DNA of 6,491 nt from Bacillota bacterium (GTDB taxonomy: Bacteria; Bacillota; Clostridia; Christensenellales; CAG-138). Numbering within the stretch: position 1 is the stretch's first letter; every line of letters begins with the position of its first letter. A program made the translations under genes and the position numbers. The DNA is taken from assembly GCA_016288175.1 (NCBI GenBank), contig JAEEYN010000013.1:1-6491 (forward strand). Direction: 5' to 3'. Below, piece by piece: positions 1 through 6,001 of this stretch. The notes below the pieces were generated by a model. That model was not told the DNA's origin, searched no databases, and was given only the letters and a program-made list of their open reading frames with translations.

Positions 1-1
1 C

Positions 2-1555
2 CCGCTCGCGAATATCGTCGGCCAGGCCGGCATGAAGTATTACGAGGTGGCGTATCCATACTATTCATGGCTGCTCGTCATTTCTTCCGCCGGTCTCCCC
101 ACGGCGATCTCGAAGCTCGTTTCGGAGCGCGTGGCCCTCGGCGACATCGTCGGAGCGAAGCGCGTTTTCCGTTCCGCAACGCGGCTGCTGCTGCTCATCG
201 GCGCCGTCACAACGGTGCTGCTGTTCATCGCGTCCGGCGGCATCGCAAGCCTTTCCGGCGCCGCGGCGGCGAAGTATTCGCTGATGGCGCTTTCCCCGGC
301 GCTGTTCTTCGTTTCCTTAATGTGCGCGTACAGGGGCTATCTGCAGGGCATGCAGTGCATGACCGGCACGGCCCTCAGCCAGCTTGCGGAGCAGGTCGTG
401 AAGCTGATCGTCGGCTTCGGCCTTGCCGCGATCCTGATCAAAAAATACCCCGACAGGCCGGAGCTTGCCGCGATGGGCGCGCTTATCGGCGTCAGCATTT
501 CGGAGCTTGCCGCCCTCGGCGTGATCGTCGGCTATTACTTCATCCGCCTCAGGCGCGGAACCCTGCCGGTCACGACGATCCGCCCCGTCGAGCATCCGCA
601 GCAGGGATATTCCGAGATCACGAAAAAGCTGCTGCTGATCGCGATCCCGATCACTATCGGCGCATCGATAATGCCCGTGACCGGCATTGCGGACTCGATC
701 TTCATTATGAACATCCTCACCGGCCGCGGCATCGCCTCCGGTCTCGGCGCAGAAGCGGCGGCAGAAGCCGCGGGCAAGGCCTACACCGTCCTGCGCAGCT
801 ATGTAACGCCCCTGATCAACATGCCCGCCGTTCTGACCCTCGCGCTTTCGATGAGCCTTGTTCCCGCGATCTCTCAGGCCGTCACGCGCCGCGAAAGGCG
901 GATTGTCAACTCCGCTAGCCGCACCGGACTTAAGCTTGCGATGTTCATCGGCGCGCCCTGCGCCGCGGGTTTGTTCGTGCTCGGCGGACCCATCACCGCG
1001 CTGCTGTATACCGCCGTCCGCACCGACGAGACCAACTTCATGCTTTCGACTCAGATCATGTATTTCGCGGCGATCGGCGTGCTGTTTTTGAGCCTTGTCC
1101 AAACGCTGACGGGCATCATCCAGGGCATCGGCAAGCCCCGCGTGCCGGTCTATTTCCTCGCTGTCGGCGGCATCGTTAAGATCGTCAGCATGATCATCCT
1201 GATGCGGTTCACCCGCCTCGGCATCCTCGGCGCGGCGATCTCCACCGTTCTCTGTTATGCGATCGCGGGCATCGGCGACACGATCTACGTGATCAAAAAG
1301 ACGGGTATGAACATCAGCTACAGCGATACTTTCTTCAAGCCGATCTTCTCGAGCGTGCTGATGGGCATTGCCGTTTTCCTCGTTTACCGCCTTGCTTTCG
1401 CGATGGGGCATCCGACGATCGGCACCGTTGCCGCGATCATCGTCGGCGTTGCGGTCTATCTCGGAATGATGATCCTGACCCATCCCTTCAGCCCGAGCGA
1501 CCTTGAATTCATTCCGAAGAGCCGCCTTGTCGCGAAGCTCTTCCGCATCAAATAA
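2..1555 (+). CDS. SpoVB/MurJ-like oligosaccharide flippase (MOP superfamily), 5' end outside window
   Basis: This is a polytopic membrane protein of the MOP exporter superfamily, the group that moves lipid-linked sugars or cell-wall precursors across the cytoplasmic membrane. The frame is open from base 2, and the residues before the first ATG at 32 (PLANIVGQAG) match the conserved N-terminal region of SpoVB-like proteins. That ATG is therefore probably internal and the true start lies upstream of the window. The next stretch (YYEVAYPYYSWLLVISSAGLP, then AISKLVSE) is characteristic of the family. About 13 hydrophobic segments are visible, for example LLLLIGAVTTVLLFIASG, YSLMALSPALFFVSLMCAY, IMYFAAIGVLFLSLVQTL and TVAAIIVGVAVYLGMMIL. 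At least 517 residues are visible, close to full length. The stop is TAA at 1553-1555, followed by a hairpin. Whether it acts in sporulation, peptidoglycan or exopolysaccharide synthesis cannot be told from sequence, so no symbol is given. Confidence 0.88.
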   Translation, partial: PLANIVGQAGMKYYEVAYPYYSWLLVISSAGLPTAISKLVSERVALGDIVGAKRVFRSATRLLLLIGAVTTVLLFIASGGIASLSGAAAAKYSLMALSPALFFVSLMCAYRGYLQGMQCMTGTALSQLAEQVVKLIVGFGLAAILIKKYPDRPELAAMGALIGVSISELAALGVIVGYYFIRLRRGTLPVTTIRPVEHPQQGYSEITKKLLLIAIPITIGASIMPVTGIADSIFIMNILTGRGIASGLGAEAAAEAAGKAYTVLRSYVTPLINMPAVLTLALSMSLVPAISQAVTRRERRIVNSASRTGLKLAMFIGAPCAAGLFVLGGPITALLYTAVRTDETNFMLSTQIMYFAAIGVLFLSLVQTLTGIIQGIGKPRVPVYFLAVGGIVKIVSMIILMRFTRLGILGAAISTVLCYAIAGIGDTIYVIKKTGMNISYSDTFFKPIFSSVLMGIAVFLVYRLAFAMGHPTIGTVAAIIVGVAVYLGMMILTHPFSPSDLEFIPKSRLVAKLFRIK

Positions 1556-1564
1556 TCAACACCG

Positions 1565-1592
1565 CGGCGCTGGCATCAAACAGCGCCGTTTT
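1565..1592 (+). terminator. Terminator-like hairpin after the flippase gene
   Basis: A perfect 8-bp GC-rich stem (CGGCGCTG at 1565-1572 with CAGCGCCG at 1581-1588) closes an 8-nt loop and is followed at once by TTTT (1589-1592). This is the form of an intrinsic terminator, though the T run is short. It starts 10 nt after the flippase stop, and the next gene begins only 18 nt after the T run. It may terminate the flippase transcript fully or partly, or act as an attenuator for the downstream genes. Confidence 0.65.
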
Positions 1593-1610
1593 CAAACGAA
1601 AGGAGCATGA

Positions 1611-2612
1611 ATGGAAATCTGCTACCGCGAGATCGTCGAACAGCGCGAAAAAGCGACTCTCTCCCCATACGCTAAGCTCGTGACCGAGACCCGCGGCCGC
1701 GAAAAGCCGATCCCGCCCTGCCCCGTGCGGACGGATTTCGTGCGCGACCGCGACCGCATCATCCACTGCAAGAGTTTCCGAAGGCTGAAGCACAAAACGC
1801 AGGTCTTCCTCTCCCCCGTCGGCGACCATTACCGCACCCGACTGACCCATACCCTCGAAGTTTCGCAGATCGCGCGGACGATCGCCCGCGGGCTGCTCCT
1901 CAACGAGGATCTGACCGAAGCGATCGCGATGGGACACGACCTCGGCCATACGCCCTTCGGGCATTCCGGCGAATACGTTCTGAACCGCCTTGTTCCGGGC
2001 GGGTTCGAGCATAACGAACAGAGCCTCCGCATCGTTGAGAAGCTCGAGAACGGCGTCGGGCTGAACCTGACCTTCGAAGTCCGCGACGGCATCGTCAACC
2101 ATAAAAAGAGCGGCAATCCCGCAACGCTCGAAGGCGTCTGCGTCAGTCTTGCCGACCGCATCGCCTACGTCAACCACGATATCGACGACGCGATCCGCGC
2201 CGGGCTTCTGACGAACGAGAGCCTCCCCGCAAGCTGCATCGAAGCGATCGGCGCGACCCACGGCGAAAGAATCAATTCGCTGATCATGGACGTTCTGAAC
2301 GTGAGCTTCGATAAGCCCTACGTCCGCATGAGCCCGGAGATGAACGCAGAATTCGACAAGCTCCGCGATTATCTTTTCGCGAATCTTTACCATAACTCGC
2401 AGGCGAAAGCGGAGGAAGGCAAGGCGGAAGGCGTTGTTGAAACGCTCTATAATTACTATCTTAAGCATCTTGAGCTTCTGCCCGAAGATTTCGCCAAATA
2501 CATCGATGAGGACGGGCCGGAACGCTGCGCCGCGGACTATATCGCCTGCATGACGGACCGCTACGCCGTGCGCGAATACGAAAGACTGTTCGTGCCGAAG
2601 GACTGGAACTGA
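1611..2612 (+). CDS. dGTPase-like HD-domain triphosphohydrolase
   Basis: This is an HD-superfamily metal-dependent phosphohydrolase of the deoxyguanosinetriphosphate triphosphohydrolase-like family, whose characterised members hydrolyse dNTPs to deoxynucleoside and triphosphate in the cytoplasm. The N-terminal signature SPYAKLVTETRGR is followed by RDRDRIIHCKSFRRLKHKTQ (about residues 45-64) and the HD metal site: H80 in RLTHTLEVSQIARTIARGL, H109-D110 in AMGHDLGHTPFGHSGE, and D182 in SLADRIAYVNHDIDD. The length of 333 residues is normal for the short Clostridia-type members. The start at 1611 is supported by AAAGGAG (1599-1605), 5 nt upstream. An ATG at 1607 is in another frame. The gene ends 1 nt before aroQ, so the two are probably cotranscribed. 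Substrate preference (dGTP or other dNTPs) cannot be inferred, so the symbol dgt is withheld. Confidence 0.93.
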   Translation: MEICYREIVEQREKATLSPYAKLVTETRGREKPIPPCPVRTDFVRDRDRIIHCKSFRRLKHKTQVFLSPVGDHYRTRLTHTLEVSQIARTIARGLLLNEDLTEAIAMGHDLGHTPFGHSGEYVLNRLVPGGFEHNEQSLRIVEKLENGVGLNLTFEVRDGIVNHKKSGNPATLEGVCVSLADRIAYVNHDIDDAIRAGLLTNESLPASCIEAIGATHGERINSLIMDVLNVSFDKPYVRMSPEMNAEFDKLRDYLFANLYHNSQAKAEEGKAEGVVETLYNYYLKHLELLPEDFAKYIDEDGPERCAADYIACMTDRYAVREYERLFVPKDWN

Positions 2613-2613
2613 T

Positions 2614-3045
2614 ATGAAAATTCTTGTTGTCAACGGACCGAATCTGAACCTTCTCGGCAAAAGAAAGCCGGAGATCTACGGCACGGAAACGCTCGATGAG
2701 ATCATGGACGCGCTTTCCGTTTTCCTTGCCGGAAAGGATTGCGAAGCCGAGTTTTTCCAGTCGAATCACGAAGGCGCCATCATCGACCGCATCCACGCGG
2801 CGATGGGCAATACGGACGGGATCATCATCAATCCCGGCGCGTACACGCATTATTCCTACGCGATCCGCGACGCGATCGAGGCGGTTTCCATCCCAACGGT
2901 CGAGGTGCATCTTTCCGATATCCACGGCCGCGAACCTTTTCGCGCTGTCAGCGTCATCGAGCCCGTCTGCATCGCGCAGATCTCCGCCCTCGGTGCAAAG
3001 AGCTATGAAGTCGGCGCCGAGATCCTTTTAAGCAAACTCCAATGA
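2614..3045 (+). CDS. aroQ: Type II 3-dehydroquinate dehydratase
   Basis: The enzyme dehydrates 3-dehydroquinate to 3-dehydroshikimate, the third shikimate-pathway step, in the cytoplasm. Type II enzymes normally form dodecamers. The 143-residue length is typical. The N-terminus carries the family signature NGPNLNLLGKRKPEIYG, with the flexible-loop arginine (R17) and catalytic tyrosine (Y22). NHEGAIIDRIH (51-61) and NPGAYTHYSYAIRDAI (73-88) follow, then VEVHLSDIHGREPFR (96-110) with catalytic H99 and the closing arginine. The common Ser-Asn after that histidine is Ser-Asp here, a minor variant. The start ATG lies 1 nt after the previous stop, with AAGGA at 2598-2602 inside the end of the upstream gene as a plausible ribosome binding site. 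The stop overlaps the aroE start by 4 nt. Confidence 0.97.
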   Translation: MKILVVNGPNLNLLGKRKPEIYGTETLDEIMDALSVFLAGKDCEAEFFQSNHEGAIIDRIHAAMGNTDGIIINPGAYTHYSYAIRDAIEAVSIPTVEVHLSDIHGREPFRAVSVIEPVCIAQISALGAKSYEVGAEILLSKLQ

Positions 3046-3839
3046 AAAAACATTACGCCGTTATCGGCGACCCCGTGAATCACAGCCGCTCCCCGGAGCT
3101 CTACGCACCTTTGTTCGAAAAAGCGGGCATCGACGCGGATTTCCTGCGCCTGCGGGTCACGAAGGAGGAGCTTCCCGGCGTCCGCGGGATCGCCTCGGAG
3201 AACGGCCTTTCCGGCTTTGCCGTCACTATGCCCCATAAAAGGGCGATCATCCCCTATCTGGACGCGCTCGATGAAAGCGCGGAAAGGGCGGGCTCGGTCA
3301 ATATCGTTACTGTCGAAAACGAGGGGAAACGCCTTGTCGGGCATAATACCGACGGTGAAGGGCTTGTAAACGCGCTCATCGAATCGGGAACTGTGGTTTG
3401 CGGAAAAAACGCCGTGATCCTCGGCAACGGCGGCGCGGCGGCGGGCGCGAGGGCGGCCATTGAAAGGCACGGCGGCAGCGTCCGTATCATCACGCGGGAG
3501 CATATGCGCTGCGGCGCGGTGCTACCCATTGAAGCCGTTATGCAGAATGCCGAACGCGATGAAGGCTTGCTTTCCAATGCGGATGTCCTCATCAACGCGA
3601 CGCCCCTCGGCATGGCGGGCGGCGAAGATTTCCGGCGGCTCGATTTCATTGAATATCTGAAGCCCTCCTGCACGGTTTTCGATATGGTCTACCGCCCGGA
3701 CGGCGGGGATACTTCCCTGCTCGCCGCTTCCAAGGCGGCGGGGCTGACCGCCATCGGCGGCGAAAGGCTTTTATACCACCAGGGACTGCTCGCGTTCCGG
3801 CTTTGGACCGGGATCGACGCGGGAGGAGTTATGAAATGA
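3042..3839 (+). CDS. aroE: Shikimate dehydrogenase
   Basis: The enzyme reduces 3-dehydroshikimate to shikimate with NAD(P)H, the step after AroQ. It has 265 residues and all the main family motifs: SRSPELY (15-21) for shikimate binding, VTMPHK (61-66) with catalytic K66, SVNIV (85-89), HNTDGEG (101-107) with catalytic D104, the dinucleotide-binding loop GNGGAAAGAR (128-137), NATPLGM (185-191), and the C-terminal LLYHQGLLAFRLWTG with Q247. The usual Asn-Arg pair that binds the NADP 2'-phosphate appears as Thr-Arg (ITREHMR, from about 150), so cofactor preference is uncertain. The start is the ATGA shared with the aroQ stop. No good ribosome binding site precedes it, which suggests translational coupling. 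The last ~66 bp are repeated 1350 bp downstream. The final residues (GGVMK) are specific to the upstream copy. Confidence 0.97.
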   Translation: MKKHYAVIGDPVNHSRSPELYAPLFEKAGIDADFLRLRVTKEELPGVRGIASENGLSGFAVTMPHKRAIIPYLDALDESAERAGSVNIVTVENEGKRLVGHNTDGEGLVNALIESGTVVCGKNAVILGNGGAAAGARAAIERHGGSVRIITREHMRCGAVLPIEAVMQNAERDEGLLSNADVLINATPLGMAGGEDFRRLDFIEYLKPSCTVFDMVYRPDGGDTSLLAASKAAGLTAIGGERLLYHQGLLAFRLWTGIDAGGVMK

Positions 3840-3853
3840 GAAAAATGCGAACA
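3757..3853 (+). repeat. Direct repeat, copy A: aroE 3' end plus next-gene start region
   Basis: Copy A covers the last codons of aroE and the start region of the next gene. Bases 3757-3780 are identical to 5107-5130, and 3791-3822 to 5141-5172. The 10 bases between differ at 3782, 3785, 3787 and 3788. After an unrelated stretch of 8 bases, 3831-3840 is partly similar to 5181-5190 (7 of 10), and 3841-3853 is identical to 5192-5204 with one extra base in copy B. Similarity stops abruptly upstream of 3757. The offset of 1350 bp is a multiple of three, so the aroE reading frame is the same in both copies. Confidence 0.93.
3822..3826 (+). promoter_or_regulatory. Ribosome binding site GGAGG that decides the lipoprotein start
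   Basis: GGAGG lies inside the last codons of aroE, 9 nt before the ATG at 3836, which overlaps the aroE stop as ATGA. In-frame ATGs at 3845 and 3878 are 18 or more nt away from it and have no clear site of their own, so 3836 is the best-supported start. Confidence 0.65.
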
Positions 3854-5104
3854 AAACCCGCACATTTTCACAGCAGTATGCGCCGCACAATCAAATTGAA
3901 GCTTCTGCCGACCGTTTTCATTCTTCTGTTCGCGCTGTGTGCATGCAGGGGAGGGTGGAACGATGATGCACGCGAAGCCGGGACCGTTCCATCAGCTTCT
4001 TCGATTTCTCTGCATACCGAGGCCGATTTCAACAACAGCCTGTATACGGACGCTTCTCTGGTTGAAACCGACGAAGCTTTTCTTTTGTGCCCGCGTTCAG
4101 GCTCCGAGTTATTGATGTACTTCGACAAGTCTGCATTGGAGGCGAGTGAAGCTGAGCCCTTCGGTATTATGTGCGGCAGGCCGGAATGCACTCATCATGG
4201 CAGCAGCTGCGATGCATATTTTGAAGATATCGGATGCTCGCTTGCTCTTATGAACGGCAGGCTTTACTGGGTGGGAAGAAGCAAACAGGGATCGGAGCAT
4301 CCCTATGCCGTATACAGCGCTGATACCGATTTCACGGACAAAAGGCTCGAAACAGAATTGAAATTCGGATATGAGCTTCAGCCGCAGCGTATTTGTTTTC
4401 ATCGCGGTTCAGCCTATATCGTCTCGATAATGAATTCTGTCGGCAATGGAGGCGAACCGCTGAACAACCATAAGCTCGTTTCCTGCGATCTCGATACCGG
4501 CGAACCGAAAGTACTCATAGATTACAACACAGTGAATGCCCTCTCGGAATTCACGGTAAGATTCAAAGGCTCGAAGGTCTATTACGCCGAAGGGCTCTAT
4601 GTTTCGGGATGCGATATGCGGCTTTACTGCTATGATACCGAAACCGAAGAGCTTGAGGTGCTGCTCTCCGATTGCCATACGATCGAAACGCCGGCATATA
4701 TGCGGATCGACGATGACGGAACTGTCTATATGGGCGATTATGGAATACCCGCCACGCTGTTCAAGGTCCTTGACGGCGAGCTTGTACCCATTATGGAATT
4801 CGAAAAGTATTATCGAATCCATCCGTTTGAAAAGGCGGTCGTGGGAATAAGCTTCAACGACGATAAGTATTATGCGTGGTTCAGATCGTACAGCGGCGAA
4901 ACGCTGTACAAAGGAATCCTTCCGACGGAAACGATAGACGGCGATCCGGAGACGTTTTCGGCCTATTGGGTTTGCGGCGACGGTGAATACATCATCGTGC
5001 TTTATGAAGCGTCAAGCAACGGACCGTTTTATTTTGTCCGCTATGAGCTTGCGGACGGAAAGATCCGGGAGACCTTGATGGGCTGTGCCGGGAACGGGTT
5101 TTAG
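3836..5104 (+). CDS. Predicted lipoprotein of unknown function, beta-propeller-like, with Cys/His motif
   Basis: The product has 422 residues from this start. Basic residues (MRRTIKLK, 15-22) precede a hydrophobic stretch (LLPTVFILLFAL) and a lipobox L34-C35-A36-C37, so it is probably an exported lipoprotein anchored at C37. The mature part is rich in short beta-strand and turn units such as GRLYWVGRS, LVSCDLDTGEPKVL, LYCYDTETEELEVLL and VRYELADGKI, resembling repeated-blade (propeller-like) surface lipoproteins. A compact motif, CGRPECTHHGSSC (113-125), has Cys and His spaced like a metal- or disulfide-binding knuckle. Similar motifs are, as far as I recall, seen in uncharacterised Clostridia lipoproteins. 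The first 14 residues come from the duplicated aroE/nitrilase junction, so the original start may have been ATG 3878 (residue 15). The gene is visibly more AT-rich than its neighbours: it has five ATA isoleucine codons, while I found none in aroE or the nitrilase gene. It ends 2 nt before repeat copy B. Its function is unknown, and a late insertion is likely. Confidence 0.8.
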   Translation: MRKMRTKPAHFHSSMRRTIKLKLLPTVFILLFALCACRGGWNDDAREAGTVPSASSISLHTEADFNNSLYTDASLVETDEAFLLCPRSGSELLMYFDKSALEASEAEPFGIMCGRPECTHHGSSCDAYFEDIGCSLALMNGRLYWVGRSKQGSEHPYAVYSADTDFTDKRLETELKFGYELQPQRICFHRGSAYIVSIMNSVGNGGEPLNNHKLVSCDLDTGEPKVLIDYNTVNALSEFTVRFKGSKVYYAEGLYVSGCDMRLYCYDTETEELEVLLSDCHTIETPAYMRIDDDGTVYMGDYGIPATLFKVLDGELVPIMEFEKYYRIHPFEKAVVGISFNDDKYYAWFRSYSGETLYKGILPTETIDGDPETFSAYWVCGDGEYIIVLYEASSNGPFYFVRYELADGKIRETLMGCAGNGF

Positions 5105-5106
5105 CT

Positions 5107-5204
5107 GCGGCGAAAGGCTTTTATACCACCAAGGGCGACTCGCGTTCCGGCTTTGGACCGGGATCGACGCGGCGCCGACACGGAAAGGAGCAAAAATGCG
5201 AACA
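5107..5204 (+). repeat. Direct repeat, copy B: duplicated aroE 3' end before the nitrilase gene
   Basis: This is the partner of the repeat at 3757-3853. In the AroE frame it encodes CGERLLYHQGRLAFRLWTG and then IDA, against GGERLLYHQGLLAFRLWTG and IDA in aroE. Two of the four core differences are synonymous, and the other two change one Leu codon to Arg. There is no stop at the end of the tail: the frame continues through APTRKGAK into the nitrilase ATG at 5196. It begins 2 nt after the lipoprotein stop and is not needed for the intact aroE. It is best read as a remnant of the aroE-nitrilase junction. Confidence 0.93.
5184..5190 (+). promoter_or_regulatory. Ribosome binding site AAAGGAG for the nitrilase gene
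   Basis: AAAGGAG lies 5 nt before the ATG at 5196 and fixes that start over the in-frame GTG at 5085. The equivalent place in copy A reads AAATGAG, where this site is lost and the aroE stop is formed. Confidence 0.75.
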
Positions 5205-5906
5205 GCACTTGCACAGTACGAATCCAAAGTGGGCGATATCGGTTTCAATACCGACCAGATCGTGCGCGCGCTTGCCGCCTGCAGCGGGAAAGCGGAGCTC
5301 GTCATGTTCGGCGAAAGCTTCCTGCAGGGCTTCGATGCGTTCGTCTCGGAATATGAGCATGACCTGTCCGTCGCCATCCCGGCTGACGGCGAGCTCATGC
5401 GGCGCATCGCCGCGCTCAGCCGCGGCTACGGCGTCGACCTCATTTTCGGCTATTTCGAGCGGGATGGCGCGGACCTGTATTCCTCCTGCGCGGTGATCAT
5501 CGACGGAAGGCTCGCGCATAATTACCGCCGCATTTCAAAGGGTTGGAAGGAGTACAGCATCACCGGCGAAAACTACAAGGAGGGCGATTCCGCGCTTTCT
5601 TTCGATTACTGCGGGCAAAAATTCACGATTGCGCTCTGCGGCGACCTCTGGGACTTCCCCGAAAAATTCAAAACGGACGGCGTGCTGCTCTGGCCCGTAT
5701 ATCTCAGCTATTCGCCCGAAGACTGGGCGGAGTGCAGGCAGGAATATGCGGAGCAGGCCGCACTTGCCGCAAAGAGGGCTCTCATCGTCAACCCGATCGT
5801 CCACGACGAATGGCCGGCCCTTGGCGGGACCTTCGATATCGAAAACGGGAAGATCAAAGCCGAGCTGCCCTTCGGCAAAGAGGGACTGCTTTTCGTTGAA
5901 GTGTAA
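5196..5906 (+). CDS. Carbon-nitrogen hydrolase (nitrilase superfamily)
   Basis: This is a cytoplasmic nitrilase-superfamily hydrolase, a family that cleaves C-N bonds in amides, nitriles or carbamoyl groups through a Glu-Lys-Cys triad. All three residues can be placed: E40 in VMFGESFLQGFDAF, K115 in NYRRISKGWKEY, and C148 in IALCGDLWDFPE. The second conserved glutamate is probably E125 in ITGENYKEGD. The N-terminus MRTALAQYESKVGDIGFN is a standard first strand. With 236 residues it is somewhat shorter than most members. The motif around the cysteine (Cys-Gly-Asp-Leu-Trp) departs from the common Cys-Tyr-Asp-x-Arg-Phe form, so the substrate cannot be assigned. The start at 5196 has a good ribosome binding site. 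The frame remains open upstream to a GTG at 5085 through the duplicated aroE tail, which is probably not translated. It is the last gene before the terminator. Confidence 0.9.
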   Translation: MRTALAQYESKVGDIGFNTDQIVRALAACSGKAELVMFGESFLQGFDAFVSEYEHDLSVAIPADGELMRRIAALSRGYGVDLIFGYFERDGADLYSSCAVIIDGRLAHNYRRISKGWKEYSITGENYKEGDSALSFDYCGQKFTIALCGDLWDFPEKFKTDGVLLWPVYLSYSPEDWAECRQEYAEQAALAAKRALIVNPIVHDEWPALGGTFDIENGKIKAELPFGKEGLLFVEV

Positions 5907-5919
5907 AAAAACCATATAA

Positions 5920-5963
5920 AAGCAGCAAAACCCCGGGGGAATCTCCTCCGGGGTTTGTTGTTT
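5920..5963. terminator. Bidirectional intrinsic terminator between convergent genes
   Basis: A 13-bp stem (5928-5940 with 5944-5956, one G-U pair) has a 3-nt loop and a core of AAACCCCGG/CCGGGGTTT. With one bulged A at 5927 it can extend through several A-T, G-C and G-U pairs to about 5920/5963. The flanks are A-rich on the left and T-rich on the right, so it can end the nitrilase transcript on the + strand and the leuS transcript on the - strand. Confidence 0.88.
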
Positions 5964-5969
5964 ATCGGC

Positions 5970-5986
5970 GGGCGGACGATCCGCCC
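5970..5986. other. Small perfect hairpin after the leuS stop
   Basis: GGGCGGA (5970-5976) pairs perfectly with TCCGCCC (5980-5986) around a CGA loop. There is no T run next to it, so it is not a terminator by itself. It lies between the leuS stop and the shared terminator and could protect the 3' end of the leuS mRNA. Its role is unknown. Confidence 0.5.
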
Positions 5987-6001
5987 ATGCGTTGTGTTAG
6001 A

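Noticed and set aside
67..918. Overlapping + strand frame of 283 residues inside the flippase gene
   Set aside because: It is a very Arg-, His- and Ala-rich frame-shifted shadow with no family motif.
317..1483. Long - strand open frame of 388 residues opposite the flippase gene
   Set aside because: The translation is rich in Asp, Arg, His and Ala, a typical shadow of a GC-rich membrane protein gene, with no recognisable domain.
1527..1555. Possible promoter before the hairpin (TTGTCG with an AT-rich AAATAA about 17 nt later)
   Set aside because: The -10 match is poor and it lies in the coding end of the flippase gene. It is not strong enough to annotate.
1548..2660. Long - strand open frame of 370 residues opposite the HD hydrolase gene
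   Set aside because: It is antisense to a gene with clear HD-domain motifs, its translation resembles no family I recognise, and GC-rich codon use commonly gives such mirror frames.
5085..5195. GTG start giving the nitrilase a 37-residue extension
   Set aside because: The extension is the duplicated aroE tail, lacks a good ribosome binding site, and the normal nitrilase N-terminus begins at 5196 with AAAGGAG before it. It is kept as a finding about history, not as the gene start.
3757..5204. Insertion sequence or integron cassette
   Set aside because: There is no transposase or integrase, no terminal inverted repeats and no cassette recombination site. The flanking repeats are copies of a coding gene end, too long for a usual target-site duplication.
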